A stretch of DNA of 40,977 bases from a bacterium (lineage in GTDB: Bacteria; Patescibacteriota; Saccharimonadia; Saccharimonadales; Saccharimonadaceae): the NCBI GenBank assembly GCA_021779755.1, contig JAJYAA010000002.1:1-40977 (forward strand), in the 5' to 3' direction. The notes under the pieces were generated by a model that was not told where the DNA came from, made no database searches, and was given only the letters and a program-made list of their open reading frames with translations. The translations under genes were made by a program, and so were the position numbers. Below, one piece after another: positions 1-11,479 of this stretch. The stretch's first letter is position 1; each line of letters opens with the position of its first letter.

Positions 1-1
1 A

Positions 2-490
2 CTTATAGCGCTGGTTATAACGTTTGTACTGCAGCCAAATATCGTACAGCTGTCACAGATTTTAGAAAAGAAGCGTTTTACTATATTTAATAGTATGGTG
101 ACGAAACTTGCCGCTGTATCGTTCGGCATTGGTTTGGTTGTGCTGTTGGTGACATATGTCCTTGGAGTGCCGTTATTGCAGTTTGTTTTTGGGGTTAGTT
201 TCGAGGCATATAGGTTGCCGTTGATGATTATTGTTATTGGGGCAATCGCTAACGCTATTGTTACAGTTTATATTAACGTTCTGACTATTATGCGCTATTT
301 TAAAGCACAGTTTTATGTTCTACTGACAACGAACGTAGTGCTCGTCATGGTGTCGGCAATATTAGTAAAGCAATACGGTATATTAGGAGGAGCTAGCTTG
401 TTCGCGATAGTTAATTTTATACAAGCACTTCTATTAGTTAGTACATACAGGATCTCGTTAAATAGGGAGATGTGTAGAAGGGTCGAATAA
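2..490 (+). CDS. Polysaccharide flippase/MATE-like membrane protein, C-terminal part (5' truncated by window)
   Basis: Frame 2 is open from the window start (LIALVITFVLQPNIVQLSQILEKKRFTIFNSMVTK...) into ORF 95..490; several hydrophobic segments; sits next to glycan genes. Confidence 0.6.
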   Translation, partial: LIALVITFVLQPNIVQLSQILEKKRFTIFNSMVTKLAAVSFGIGLVVLLVTYVLGVPLLQFVFGVSFEAYRLPLMIIVIGAIANAIVTVYINVLTIMRYFKAQFYVLLTTNVVLVMVSAILVKQYGILGGASLFAIVNFIQALLLVSTYRISLNREMCRRVE

Positions 491-525
491 TAAAAGCTAC
501 TTTTGCAAGTAGTTTGTTAGAATAG

Positions 526-1401
526 ATGCAGGAGAACTATATAGTGAGTGAGAGATATTTAATCACAGGCTGCAATGGTCAGCTAGGCCAAGTTTTACAA
601 AAAGCATACCCAAAAGCGACTGCGCTAGGTAAAGACGACCTTGATATATCAGATGAAAAGCAGGTCCAGGGCATTGATTGGTCTAAATACGACGTTATTA
701 TTAATGCTGCTGCGTACGTAAATGCCGATCACTCAGAGACCGACGAGGGGCGAGAGAGAACATGGCAATCAAACGCGGTTGGACCGCGTAATTTAGCTAA
801 GGCTGCAATTGAAAATGACATACATTTAATCCACATATCATCGGAATACGTATTTGACGGTACTATTAAAAATCATCATGAAGACGAGCCGTTCACGCCA
901 CTATCAGTTTATGGTCAGACAAAGTCGGCGGGTGACCTAGTTGTAAGTCTAGTACCTAAACATCATATTATACGCACCTCTTGGGTCGTAGGTGATGGGC
1001 ATAACTTCGTTAAGACAATGAAGAACCTGGCTGATATGAGAATTGACCCGAAAGTGGTAGACGACCAATATGGCAGGCTGACGTTTACGTCAGAGTTGGC
1101 TCGTGCGATTGACTACATTATTAATAATAATGTGGAGTACGGTACGTATAACCTATCTAATTCTGGTGAGATTAAGTCATGGGCGGCAATTGCAAAAGAC
1201 GTATTTGAGCTAGCTGGACATGACCGAGATCGAGTGACGCCGATTTCAACAGATGAGTACAGGGCTAATAAGCATCCGTTCGCACCGCGACCTACCTATA
1301 GTGATATGGATTTATCAAAAATTCAACGAGCGGGCTTTGAGAGCTATGATTACGAACCGCTCTTAAGGGAGTATGTCGAAGGCCTGGGAGTAGTCAAGTA
1401 A
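526..1401 (+). CDS. dTDP-4-dehydrorhamnose reductase-like SDR (paralog of the RfbD half of 5188..6615)
   Basis: GCNGQLG Rossmann motif, NAAAY, HISSEYVFDGT, YGQTK (YxxxK); extensive similarity by eye to fused RfbD. Confidence 0.85.
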   Translation: MQENYIVSERYLITGCNGQLGQVLQKAYPKATALGKDDLDISDEKQVQGIDWSKYDVIINAAAYVNADHSETDEGRERTWQSNAVGPRNLAKAAIENDIHLIHISSEYVFDGTIKNHHEDEPFTPLSVYGQTKSAGDLVVSLVPKHHIIRTSWVVGDGHNFVKTMKNLADMRIDPKVVDDQYGRLTFTSELARAIDYIINNNVEYGTYNLSNSGEIKSWAAIAKDVFELAGHDRDRVTPISTDEYRANKHPFAPRPTYSDMDLSKIQRAGFESYDYEPLLREYVEGLGVVK

Positions 1402-2385
1402 ATGAGGAAAGCTCAAAAAGTACTCAATGTGCTATATCAAAGTGACGACAACTATGCCATGGTAAGTGGTATTTCAATTGTATCCTTGCTAGAGAATAAT
1501 AAACACCTTGACGAAATAAATATATATTACTGTGACTATAAGATCAGTAAGATCAACATAAATAGGCTGAATAGATTAGTAGCAGGATATAAGAATAGTA
1601 GCCTCCACTTTATTGATGCACAGCCATACGATAAGATATTCAAACAGCTTGGCGTTAAACCCTGGCATGGAGTGTATGTTACGTGGCTGAAGCTTTTGGC
1701 TTTTGGTGATATTTCGTTGACGACCGACAGAATTATATTTATTAACGGCCATACTATCATAAACGGTTCTCTCGATGCTCTAATAGAGCTAGACTTTGAT
1801 GATAATATCATGGCTCTTAGCTACGACGCACTAACTAATGACCACAAAAAGACGATTGGACTAGACGAAACAGACGGCTATTATAACTGTGGAATAATGC
1901 TAATAAATCATAAGAAGTGGCAAAAAGAAAATACTACTAAATTAATAAAAAGCCACCTAGGTGAAAAAAGTGACTATTTGGTTGCTGATCAAGATTTATG
2001 CAACGTACTATTCAAAGATAAAATTAAATTACTCGAACCAACCTATAATTTCTCAAGTGCATACTATGCGTATGATTTAAAAAAATTCCTTAAAATTAAT
2101 AAATTGAAACCCCCATATTTTTACAGTTATGAAGAATTGATGGCGACGTATTACAGCCCCAAAATTATTCATTCCCTGTTTGGTATATTAGGCAAACCAT
2201 GGGAATTGGGTAATAATCATCCGCAAGGCTCTCTATGGAAGAAGTATATAGACATGACGCCTTGGCGAGATACCAAGAGGCCGGAAGCCCGGCATACTAT
2301 CAACTGGACTTTATATAAGGCTCTCCCAAGACCACTTTTTATGAGACTATATATTATAGCCGTACGTCGTAAGTTCGCTCGTTAA
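1402..2385 (+). CDS. Glycosyltransferase family 8-like
   Basis: N-terminal NVLYQSDDNYAMVSGISIVSLLENN and YYNCGIMLINHKKW typical of GT8. Confidence 0.75.
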   Translation: MRKAQKVLNVLYQSDDNYAMVSGISIVSLLENNKHLDEINIYYCDYKISKININRLNRLVAGYKNSSLHFIDAQPYDKIFKQLGVKPWHGVYVTWLKLLAFGDISLTTDRIIFINGHTIINGSLDALIELDFDDNIMALSYDALTNDHKKTIGLDETDGYYNCGIMLINHKKWQKENTTKLIKSHLGEKSDYLVADQDLCNVLFKDKIKLLEPTYNFSSAYYAYDLKKFLKINKLKPPYFYSYEELMATYYSPKIIHSLFGILGKPWELGNNHPQGSLWKKYIDMTPWRDTKRPEARHTINWTLYKALPRPLFMRLYIIAVRRKFAR

Positions 2386-2392
2386 TACAAAA

Positions 2393-3199
2393 CTATGACA
2401 AAAGCTTGTGTATGGCTGATGTTATATGCAATCTTGCTGCAAATGATGCTTTTCGCCAACCAATATTAGTAAACTCACGAGAGAAGTATCTGTATACATC
2501 GGCCTCCTCGTTAAAACGTACGCCTCCTTTTGATTTCTCTCGGCTTGATAACGAATTAGCAAATCTGCGGTATTGGAATGTGACAGTTTTATCGTACGAC
2601 AGACTACCTCCGTCTCTAATAATGCTTAGCTCTAATACTAAATCTTCGACAATTTTATATTTTGCATCAAACCCGTACTTCTTGATGGTTTTGGTCTTCC
2701 ACATAATTGACGGGAAATACAACCAGTTGCCCATGCAAATAGATTGCGCCAGTTTCTCACCAGCATATATACCAGTTTTTTTGGGCTGTAAGTATCGTTT
2801 TATCTTGTCTGCTAGAGGAAAATAAATTCGATCATGCTCGTCTATGACTTCAACGCCCGGTTGGTAAAAATCGGTATCCCCGATATTTTCTATAGCCTCT
2901 TCTAAATAATTAGGCAACATCATGTCGTCGCAGCCAATTATTACACAATGGGGCGCCGTAGCCGACTGTAGCGCATAGTTGAAGTTGTTGGTTATTCCGA
3001 TGTTCTCTTTGTGTCGGTAGTACGTTATTCTGTTGTCGTCCAGGCCAGCTATGTATTTTTTCGCCTCGTCAGACGGATAGCAGTCGTCAAATATAAATAG
3101 ACGCCAGTTCTTATGGGTTTGTGCTATCACAGAATCCACGGTCTTTTTGAAAAGATTAAACTCACCCCAATATGGCAATAGCACATCAACGTTTGACAT
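2393..3199 (-). CDS. Glycosyltransferase family 2
   Basis: VDVLLPYWGEFNLFKKTVDSVIAQTHKNWRLFIFDD; probable start MSNVDV at 3199 rather than ORF start 3265 (reduces overlap with upstream gene). Confidence 0.85.
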   Translation of the reverse strand: MSNVDVLLPYWGEFNLFKKTVDSVIAQTHKNWRLFIFDDCYPSDEAKKYIAGLDDNRITYYRHKENIGITNNFNYALQSATAPHCVIIGCDDMMLPNYLEEAIENIGDTDFYQPGVEVIDEHDRIYFPLADKIKRYLQPKKTGIYAGEKLAQSICMGNWLYFPSIMWKTKTIKKYGFDAKYKIVEDLVLELSIIRDGGSLSYDKTVTFQYRRFANSLSSREKSKGGVRFNEEADVYRYFSREFTNIGWRKASFAARLHITSAIHKLLS

Positions 3200-3560
3200 T
3201 TGCGTCTCTTGTAGTCGATAGTTTGATAGACAGTTCTTGATGTAAGTCTTGAAGGCGTTTTTCAAGTGTTTCGACTTTTGCGCGAGTGCGATTGGCTATA
3301 TAAAATACCAAGATTATCCCCGTTATCTGTACGACGTCAAATAAACTTAGTGGTTCAGTCTGTGTCAGTCTGTGACTAAATAGCCAGTCATAGATAGGTT
3401 GGGCAAGGGCCAATCCCGTAGCAACTATTAACCATATCGATATACGTGCAATCATTTTTTGGCGCGTTGAGCGACGCAGTTTGTATTGAGTTATTGCCCC
3501 CAACATAGCCACGAGAATAAACGGCAAGTTAATAAGGAAGAGTAGCAGGTATCGGCTCAT
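3186..3560 (-). CDS. DUF2304-like small membrane protein
   Basis: N-terminal TM segments and C-terminal coiled-coil; positioned directly after GT2 as is typical of DUF2304 genes. Confidence 0.6.
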   Translation of the reverse strand: MSRYLLLFLINLPFILVAMLGAITQYKLRRSTRQKMIARISIWLIVATGLALAQPIYDWLFSHRLTQTEPLSLFDVVQITGIILVFYIANRTRAKVETLEKRLQDLHQELSIKLSTTRDANVKR

Positions 3561-4273
3561 CCGAGTAGCTCCGCGATACGCCTTTTGAGTAGGCTTTTGA
3601 TTATATTTACTGCGTTCCAGTTGTTTTGACCCTTAGATTTTGAATATTCTGTATATATAGCCTTGATTGGATATTCGTCAATTGTTAGGCCAATTTGCTT
3701 GGCACGCCACAGCATTTCGCTACAGAACTCATATCCACTTGTTTTCCATCGAAGCTGTTCGAGTGCCTTGCGAGAGTAGATGCGCAGTCCGGATTGTGAG
3801 TCTGTTGAGTTGATACCGAATAGGACATAGGTGATGAAGCTAAGGCCTTTGTTCCCTAGTATTTTTACTCGTGACATACCCTGATTATTGATGAGGCGAC
3901 TGCCTATTAGTAGGTCTGACTTGCGAACTATTATCTGATGCACTCCCTCGAGCACATCTTGGCTATCGTGTTGGCCATCTGCGTCCATTGTACAGGCTAT
4001 GTCGTAGTTATGTTGTTGTGCATAGCTGAGTCCAGTCGCGGTTGCGCCACCGGCGCCCGTGTTCAGAATATGGTTAATAACCGTTGCGCCGTGCCTTTTT
4101 GCCACATCGGCAGTTTCGTCTTTTGATGAATCGTTCACGACGACTATTTCAGTTGAGTATGATGTATTTTTAAAAGTCTTAACAACGTCTTTGACGACGC
4201 CACCTATAACGCTAGATTCGTTAAAGGCTGGTATGACGATACATACACGAAGCTTTGATGCTGTCGAACTCAT
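3557..4273 (-). CDS. Glycosyltransferase family 2 (dolichyl-phosphate mannose synthase-like)
   Basis: VCIVIPAFNESSVIGGVVKDV, VVNDSSKDET, CTMDADGQHD motifs. Confidence 0.9.
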   Translation of the reverse strand: MSSTASKLRVCIVIPAFNESSVIGGVVKDVVKTFKNTSYSTEIVVVNDSSKDETADVAKRHGATVINHILNTGAGGATATGLSYAQQHNYDIACTMDADGQHDSQDVLEGVHQIIVRKSDLLIGSRLINNQGMSRVKILGNKGLSFITYVLFGINSTDSQSGLRIYSRKALEQLRWKTSGYEFCSEMLWRAKQIGLTIDEYPIKAIYTEYSKSKGQNNWNAVNIIKSLLKRRIAELLG

Positions 4274-4330
4274 AATATAACTTATTTTAACAGTTATTGT
4301 TGATAGCTGCTATATGCGCCGCGGTCCCAA

Positions 4331-5191
4331 CTATTTATCATTCCGGGCAAGGTAATTGCCATACCCAGATTTTTTGAGCGGCTCGGCTATTTTTTGTAGT
4401 TGTTCGTATGAGATAAAACCTTCTTCATTGGCGATTTGCTCTGGGCTGCCGATAATCTGTCCGGTGCGCTTCTGGATGACACGAACATAGTCGCTAGCCT
4501 CTGTGATTGAATCAATCGTGCCGGTATCGAGCCAGACGTCGCCGTCGTCGAGTGTGGTGACTTTTAGCTTGCCTCTGCGCAAGTATTCTTCGTTAACTGA
4601 TGTAATCTCAAGCTCGCCACGAGCGCTGGGTTTGATGCTTTTAGCAATTTCAATAACGTCATTATCATAAAAGTACAGTCCGATAACGGCATAATTCGAT
4701 TTTGGATCTGTTGGTTTTTCTTCGATCGAAATTGCATGCATATCACTATTAAATTCGACGACACCATAGCGTTCTGGGTCGGAAACTTGATAGGCGAAAA
4801 CAATACCACCATCTGGATCAATACAATGCTTGAGAGAGTCGCTTAGCCTGTGTCCATGAAAAATATTATCGCCTAGTACCAATGCGACTTTGTCGGAGCC
4901 AATAAAGTCTTCGCCAAGTATGAAGGCTTGCGCAAGACCATCCGGAGAAGGTTGCACTACATACGAAAGTTGTATGCCCCACTGCGAACCATCACCCAGT
5001 AGGCTTTTGAACTGGTCCTGCTGTTCCGGAGTGGTGATAATTAGAATATCGGTAATGCCCGCCGACATCAAAGTCGTGAGTGGGTAGTAAATCATCGGCT
5101 TATCATATACAGGCATCAATTGCTTGCTAATACCTTTTGTAATTGGCCACAGTCTAGATCCAGATCCGCCGGCCAAGATTATTCCTTTCAT
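4331..5191 (-). CDS. rfbA: Glucose-1-phosphate thymidylyltransferase
   Basis: [38 protein letters not shown]. Confidence 0.97.
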   Translation of the reverse strand: MKGIILAGGSGSRLWPITKGISKQLMPVYDKPMIYYPLTTLMSAGITDILIITTPEQQDQFKSLLGDGSQWGIQLSYVVQPSPDGLAQAFILGEDFIGSDKVALVLGDNIFHGHRLSDSLKHCIDPDGGIVFAYQVSDPERYGVVEFNSDMHAISIEEKPTDPKSNYAVIGLYFYDNDVIEIAKSIKPSARGELEITSVNEEYLRRGKLKVTTLDDGDVWLDTGTIDSITEASDYVRVIQKRTGQIIGSPEQIANEEGFISYEQLQKIAEPLKKSGYGNYLARNDK

Positions 5192-6615
5192 AAACTCTCC
5201 TTGTCTAAACTTTGCATATATTCATCTAGCGCTTGGCGCCAATCGCGAGGCTTAAAGCCGCTTGCCTTGATTTTGTCCAGTGCTAGCTCGCTGTTGAGTG
5301 GCCGTGGTGCAATATTTTCTTTGCCCGTATAGTATTGTTCAGTAGAGACGCCGGTTACCATATTGGCAGCTTTACCGACATGCTCATATACCAGCTTGGC
5401 AATATCAGCCCACGACACAACGTCACCGTCGTTTGTTAGGTTGTATGTGCCATATTCGGGCTGGGTGTCCATGAGATGTTTGATGCCGGCAGCTAAGTCA
5501 GACGTAAACGTCAGGCGACCTATTTGGTCGTTTACGACACTTGGTGTGACGTCTTTTTCAGCGAGGCCTCGCATGGTGTTAATAAAGTTTTTACCTTCAC
5601 CCACCACCCATGAGGTGCGTAGAATGTAGTGCTTGCGGACTAGGCTAGCAGCTATATCACCAGCGGCTTTTGACTGGCCATAGACGCTTAACGGACTGAA
5701 GCTCTCGTCTTCGGTGTGCGGTGTTTTTGTACCATCAAAAACGTAATCTGACGAAATGTGCACAAGTGTGATGTCGTTTTGCGCGGCGATGCGTGCCAGT
5801 TGTTGAACTGCGGTAGCGTTTGCGTTCCAGGCTTGTTCGCGGCCTTCGGTGGTTTCGGCAGTGTCAACGGCAGTATAGGCAGCAGCGTTGATAATAGTAT
5901 CGTATTGTTTCCAGTTGCGTCCCTCGTAAGAAGCTGGATCACTGATGTCAAACGTGTCGCGGTCAACGTATTCGGCATCGTGTAAAATGTGCTGCAAAGC
6001 TCTTCCAAGCTGGCCGTTGCCGCCAGCGACAAATATCTTTTTTGGCTTCATTGGTACTACATCGGCGAGTTCAGAGTGAACTTTGTCTTTATCGGATAGG
6101 GACGCTTTGTCGAGAGGTACTGGCCACGGAATATTAACCGTTGGGTCGCCGAGGTTCAAGAAGGTGTATTGTGACTGCGCCTCGGCACTCCAGTGGTCAT
6201 TAACTAGGTATGTATAAACAGTGTTGTCTTCGAGCGCCTGGAATGAGTTGCCGACGCCGCGAGGCACAAAAATAGCCCTGGACGGATCAACTTCGGTTGT
6301 GAAGACTTGACCGAACGTATTGCCCTCACGCAGGTCTACCCAAGCGCCAAATATACGGCCAGCCCCAACCGAGATGTATTTGTCCCATGGTTCGGCGTGG
6401 ATACCACGGGTGACGCCAGCCTCGGCATTAAAAGAAATGTTGTTTTGGACAGGCCCAAGGTCGGGTAGGCCTAGGGCTGTCATTTTTGCACGTTGCCAGT
6501 TTTCTTTGAACCAGCCACGATTGTCGCCATGAACGGGCAAATCAACCACCAGTAATCCAGGAATGTTAGTTTTTTGTATGTTTAATTGTTTCTCGAACTC
6601 TAGTTGTTGAGACAT
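5188..6615 (-). CDS. rfbC-rfbD: Fused dTDP-4-dehydrorhamnose 3,5-epimerase / dTDP-4-dehydrorhamnose reductase
   Basis: N-terminal half RmlC-like ([26 protein letters not shown]), C-terminal half RmlD ([33 protein letters not shown]). Start MSQQLEF at 6615, after rfbB stop. Confidence 0.9.
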   Translation of the reverse strand: MSQQLEFEKQLNIQKTNIPGLLVVDLPVHGDNRGWFKENWQRAKMTALGLPDLGPVQNNISFNAEAGVTRGIHAEPWDKYISVGAGRIFGAWVDLREGNTFGQVFTTEVDPSRAIFVPRGVGNSFQALEDNTVYTYLVNDHWSAEAQSQYTFLNLGDPTVNIPWPVPLDKASLSDKDKVHSELADVVPMKPKKIFVAGGNGQLGRALQHILHDAEYVDRDTFDISDPASYEGRNWKQYDTIINAAAYTAVDTAETTEGREQAWNANATAVQQLARIAAQNDITLVHISSDYVFDGTKTPHTEDESFSPLSVYGQSKAAGDIAASLVRKHYILRTSWVVGEGKNFINTMRGLAEKDVTPSVVNDQIGRLTFTSDLAAGIKHLMDTQPEYGTYNLTNDGDVVSWADIAKLVYEHVGKAANMVTGVSTEQYYTGKENIAPRPLNSELALDKIKASGFKPRDWRQALDEYMQSLDKESL

Positions 6616-6619
6616 ACGT

Positions 6620-7663
<1,044 letters not shown>

Positions 7664-8983
7664 TTATTGGCCGTTCCAATATTGAGCAATCATTCCAATA
7701 CCGGCAACAACATTGGTATCCCATGTTCCGCCAGCTGGAAGCCCCGAGACTGTCCCTGTTACGGTAAAGTTAGCGCCATTTTGCGCTTGCCCGTTGGTAT
7801 TTGTTGCACTTAGCCCATAAAAGTTGAACGACGAAGTATTCCAGGATCCATTTAGGCCGCAGTACGTCGGACACGTATCTCCAACGCTAATTTGCGTATT
7901 AGTGAAGGTGTCATTGACGGAGTCGCCATTAATGCGCGCATTTCCTTCAGCATTAAAGAATAGGCGAGGTACGAGGTTTACTGATATGTCGGCAATTGGC
8001 GTTGATCCAGCATAAAATACTGCAGTATTATCGGCCTTCCACCACTTTAATGTAACAGGTTCAGGTCCATGCGATGCTGGTCCTAGATAGCTATAGGTAA
8101 AGATACCACCTTGAACCAGCTCCCATATGTAATATGGACTACCGTTTGATTCTGGGGAGGCCGAATCAGTTTGGATGCCAATCGAAAGGGCGTTATTATT
8201 GGCGTCGTGTGTGTTGATGTATGCAGAATGACCAGTCCCAGACCCAGATTCTGTTAAAGTGGCACTGTATGTCAGATACGGGTTGCCGGCCGGTATTATA
8301 ACAGGCGCGGCCGTGACCGATCCAGACGAGAATGAGATATTTGTAAATGTAGTGTCGCACACGTCACCTGTGTCGCGACCTGCCGCTAGAAACGAGATAG
8401 AGGGGTGTGTCATTGCGATAGCATAGGGGCCAAGAGCTACTTGATTGTCTATTTTTAGAGATATCCCGGACGCCGTCCAGCTGAGCGTGAATAGATGTGA
8501 TGTACCCGTGATGCCGTTTGCGCCCCAGTAGCCCCCGATTGGTTTTCCGCCAGATGCGCCTTCAATCATTAGCGTCGTACCTGTTGGCGATACCCCGGGG
8601 TCGTGTATAAGTCCGAAAGCAACATAATTCTGGGGATCATTCCAGAACTGCACTAACCCCTTATATCCAGTGCCGCTTCCATAGCTACAGATGCCACCGG
8701 GACAATAAGTGCCATTAAGTGTTACATTAAGCGTACCAGAGGATGACGCGGGGCTATTGATAGTGGCACCGGCTTGATAGTTTACGGATCCAGTTCCCCA
8801 TGCTCCTGATGTCTTTCGTTGTGCCCATGCGTGTACCGTATCATTATACCTACTGGTTGTCGCAAATAATCCCGGGTCCCAGCTATACGGAGACAAACTA
8901 GTTACATCTGCAAAAACAGAGGTTTGTAGATTTGAAACTACAAACACGCTAACTAAAATCCCTGCGACAACTTTAAGCTTCAT
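7664..8983 (-). CDS. Secreted protein with two ConA/LamG-like beta-sandwich regions
   Basis: Signal peptide MKLKVVAGILVSVFVVSNLQTSVFA; two halves each ending D-x-FTN-x-x-[IS]S. Confidence 0.55.
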   Translation of the reverse strand: MKLKVVAGILVSVFVVSNLQTSVFADVTSLSPYSWDPGLFATTSRYNDTVHAWAQRKTSGAWGTGSVNYQAGATINSPASSSGTLNVTLNGTYCPGGICSYGSGTGYKGLVQFWNDPQNYVAFGLIHDPGVSPTGTTLMIEGASGGKPIGGYWGANGITGTSHLFTLSWTASGISLKIDNQVALGPYAIAMTHPSISFLAAGRDTGDVCDTTFTNISFSSGSVTAAPVIIPAGNPYLTYSATLTESGSGTGHSAYINTHDANNNALSIGIQTDSASPESNGSPYYIWELVQGGIFTYSYLGPASHGPEPVTLKWWKADNTAVFYAGSTPIADISVNLVPRLFFNAEGNARINGDSVNDTFTNTQISVGDTCPTYCGLNGSWNTSSFNFYGLSATNTNGQAQNGANFTVTGTVSGLPAGGTWDTNVVAGIGMIAQYWNGQ

Positions 8984-9082
8984 AATACTGTCAGTATAGT
9001 AGCTTGGATGATAATAATAAAGTCTAGCGACCTGATTTTCAGGTCACATGTGGATATATTACACATGATATAATCAATCGAT

Positions 9083-9520
9083 ATGAGGATAGCTATTGTT
9101 AGCGGTTTCTTTAATCCATTACACGGTGGGCATTTGGATATGATTGAAGCTGCGGCTGAACTTGGCGACCGGCTGATTGTTATTGTTAATAATGACGTAC
9201 AGCAAGTCTTGAAAAAGGATAAGATTATCCTAAATGAAAATAATAGGATGAGGTTAATGCGGGCACTGAAGTATGTGGACGAGGTCATCCTATCAATAGA
9301 CCAAGACCCGTCTCAGATACAGACGCTTGAGCTAGTTGCTGGGCAATATCCGAATGATGAGCTGATCTTTGCTAATGGTGGGGATAGAGATTCCGAAAAT
9401 GCAATTCCGGAAACCGAAGTTTGTAAGGCGCATAATATCAGGTTGGTTTTTGGAGTCGGCGGCTCCGAAAAAGCCGACTCGTCTACTCGCATCAATCAGG
9501 CTCTCGGTCACGCCAAATAG
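9083..9520 (+). CDS. Cytidylyltransferase-like (adenylyl/cytidylyl transferase) protein
   Basis: SGFFNPLHGGHLDMI (HxGH) nucleotidyltransferase signature. Confidence 0.8.
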   Translation: MRIAIVSGFFNPLHGGHLDMIEAAAELGDRLIVIVNNDVQQVLKKDKIILNENNRMRLMRALKYVDEVILSIDQDPSQIQTLELVAGQYPNDELIFANGGDRDSENAIPETEVCKAHNIRLVFGVGGSEKADSSTRINQALGHAK

Positions 9521-9601
9521 GCACTGTGCCCGTGCTATAATTAACCAGTAGCTTTATAGATTATAATGTAATTCTAGGAATCAGCAAGGACGTTATTTAT
9601 A

Positions 9602-10357
9602 GTGAAAAAAGTGTTAGCCTTTGACCTCGACGACACACTTGCGGTCACGAAATCGCCTATCTCGGACAAAATGAGCGAGACTCTTGCTCGGGTTTTAGAT
9701 GAGTTTGACGTTTGCGTTATATCTGGTGGGTCATTTAGCCAATTTAAGAAGCAGATAATAGACAAGTTGGATATCAGCCCAATGCAACTACGTCGGCTGC
9801 ATTTAATGCCAACTTGCGGAACACGTTATTATCGTTATGACGAGATAAATCGCGATTGGGAACTGCAATACGCTGAGGATTTGAGTGATCAGCAAAAGGG
9901 CGACATTAAAGCTGCTTTAGAGAAGTCGGCAAAGCAGTTGGGTTTGTGGCTCGATCATCCTGCCGGTGATATTATCGAAGATCGTGAAAGTCAAATTACC
10001 TACTCGGCGCTCGGTCAGCAGGCGACACCTGACGATAAATACGCCTGGGATCCTGATGGTGGTAAAAAAGCGACATTGCGCAATTTGGTTGCTGAACAAC
10101 TACCCGACCTAGAGGTACGAGTGGGCGGCACGACTTCAATTGACGTGACTCGTGTTGGAATCGACAAAGCATACGGTATGCACAAACTGATCGATGTGCT
10201 CGAAATCAGCAAGGACGAAATTCTATTTTTTGGCGACAAATTACAAGAAGGCGGCAATGACTATCCAGTTAAAGCCATGGGGATTGAAAGTATTGAAGTC
10301 GACGGCTGGGAAGATACGGTCGGCAGGCTCGAGGCTATCCTGGCGACAATAGAATAA
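9602..10357 (+). CDS. HAD-IIB family phosphatase
   Basis: VLAFDLDDTLAVTK (DxDxT), VISGGS, FFGDKLQEGGNDYP; GTG start. Confidence 0.85.
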   Translation: MKKVLAFDLDDTLAVTKSPISDKMSETLARVLDEFDVCVISGGSFSQFKKQIIDKLDISPMQLRRLHLMPTCGTRYYRYDEINRDWELQYAEDLSDQQKGDIKAALEKSAKQLGLWLDHPAGDIIEDRESQITYSALGQQATPDDKYAWDPDGGKKATLRNLVAEQLPDLEVRVGGTTSIDVTRVGIDKAYGMHKLIDVLEISKDEILFFGDKLQEGGNDYPVKAMGIESIEVDGWEDTVGRLEAILATIE

Positions 10358-11479
10358 TTACAAGTTGTCGCTAACGATTTTGCGGATTTTTGTCAGGAAC
10401 AGACTTTTGTCGAAGCGCTTGGCTTTACGACGCAAGGTAGCTGGCAGGAAGTTTGTTTGTTCGGCTTGCTGAACGGCCAGGGCGACGTCGTCAACGGTTT
10501 GGCTAGCAAATAAAACGCCGCTGATGCCGTCCTCAACAATGTCCTTGGTGCCAGCGCTCGCAAATCCTATCACGGGTGCGCCGGCCGCTAGGGCCTCGAC
10601 ACTAACTATGCCAAAGTCTTCGTCGCTTGGAAAGATAAAACCTTTGGCGTGATTTAGGGCGTATTCAACCGCGCTGTCACTGGCGTCGCCAAACCTATCG
10701 GTATAAAAGCTAATTTTATCGCTGCCGGCCGCTAGCCTAACCAGTTCATCGTGCATTGGGCCATTACCGAATACTTTTAATGGCACGCCTAGCTGTTTAC
10801 AGGCTGCCACAGCCAAGTCAAAGCGCTTATTGGGTAGTTGACGGCCTAGCGTTACGTAGTAGTCTTCGCGCGTGCGTGCGGGCTCGAAACGATCAATTGA
10901 CACAGGGGGATAAACGACCGTCGAAGGTTTATTGTAATACCGCTTAATCCGCTTTTGAGTTTCGGTGCTGTTGGCAATAAACACGTCGACATTTTGAGCG
11001 GCGGCGTAATCTAGCTTGCGCTGTTTTTTTACAAGTGGTGGGTAGATGAGCTTGATGAGCGGATTCAGGGCGCCGAAACCTGGCTCTTTACGATATAAGT
11101 CGTAGTGGCTCCAATAATATCTGGCTGGTGTATGGCAATAACTGATGATTTTTTGCCCTGGCCGAGTTTTTTGCACCTGGTTGGCGTTTAAGTATGCACT
11201 GGTAATGATGATGTCGTAAGCGCTTAAGTCCATTTTTTTGAATGCGTTTACCCCGAGTGTCGGAAAGAATCGATAAGTATTTCGCAAAAAAGCCGGCAAC
11301 TTTTGCAAATACGACGGTCGGACATCGACGCCATTAAAAGCCGGTACTTTGTCTGGGTTATACAGCGCGGTGTAAATTGGTGCCTCGGGAAACATAGTAT
11401 GTAGCTCTAAGACAACATTTTCAGCCCCACCCATCACTGTCAAAAACTCACAAACAATGGCTATTTTTGGGGCTGACAC
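10358..11479 (-). CDS. Glycosyltransferase family 4
   Basis: GGAENVVLELH, YYVTLGRQLPNKRFDLAVAA, FPSDEDFGIVSVEALAAGAPVIGF. Confidence 0.92.
   Translation of the reverse strand: MSAPKIAIVCEFLTVMGGAENVVLELHTMFPEAPIYTALYNPDKVPAFNGVDVRPSYLQKLPAFLRNTYRFFPTLGVNAFKKMDLSAYDIIITSAYLNANQVQKTRPGQKIISYCHTPARYYWSHYDLYRKEPGFGALNPLIKLIYPPLVKKQRKLDYAAAQNVDVFIANSTETQKRIKRYYNKPSTVVYPPVSIDRFEPARTREDYYVTLGRQLPNKRFDLAVAACKQLGVPLKVFGNGPMHDELVRLAAGSDKISFYTDRFGDASDSAVEYALNHAKGFIFPSDEDFGIVSVEALAAGAPVIGFASAGTKDIVEDGISGVLFASQTVDDVALAVQQAEQTNFLPATLRRKAKRFDKSLFLTKIRKIVSDNL

Noticed and set aside
1536-1811. Antisense ORFs inside glycosyltransferase, RfbC-D, recombinase and other genes in the supplied track
   Set aside because: Overlap well-supported CDSs on other strand/frame and lack family features
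9579-10217. 14-nt exact direct repeat AATCAGCAAGGACG (9579 and 10204)
   Set aside because: A repeat of this length is expected by chance in a 41-kb window and one copy is inside a CDS
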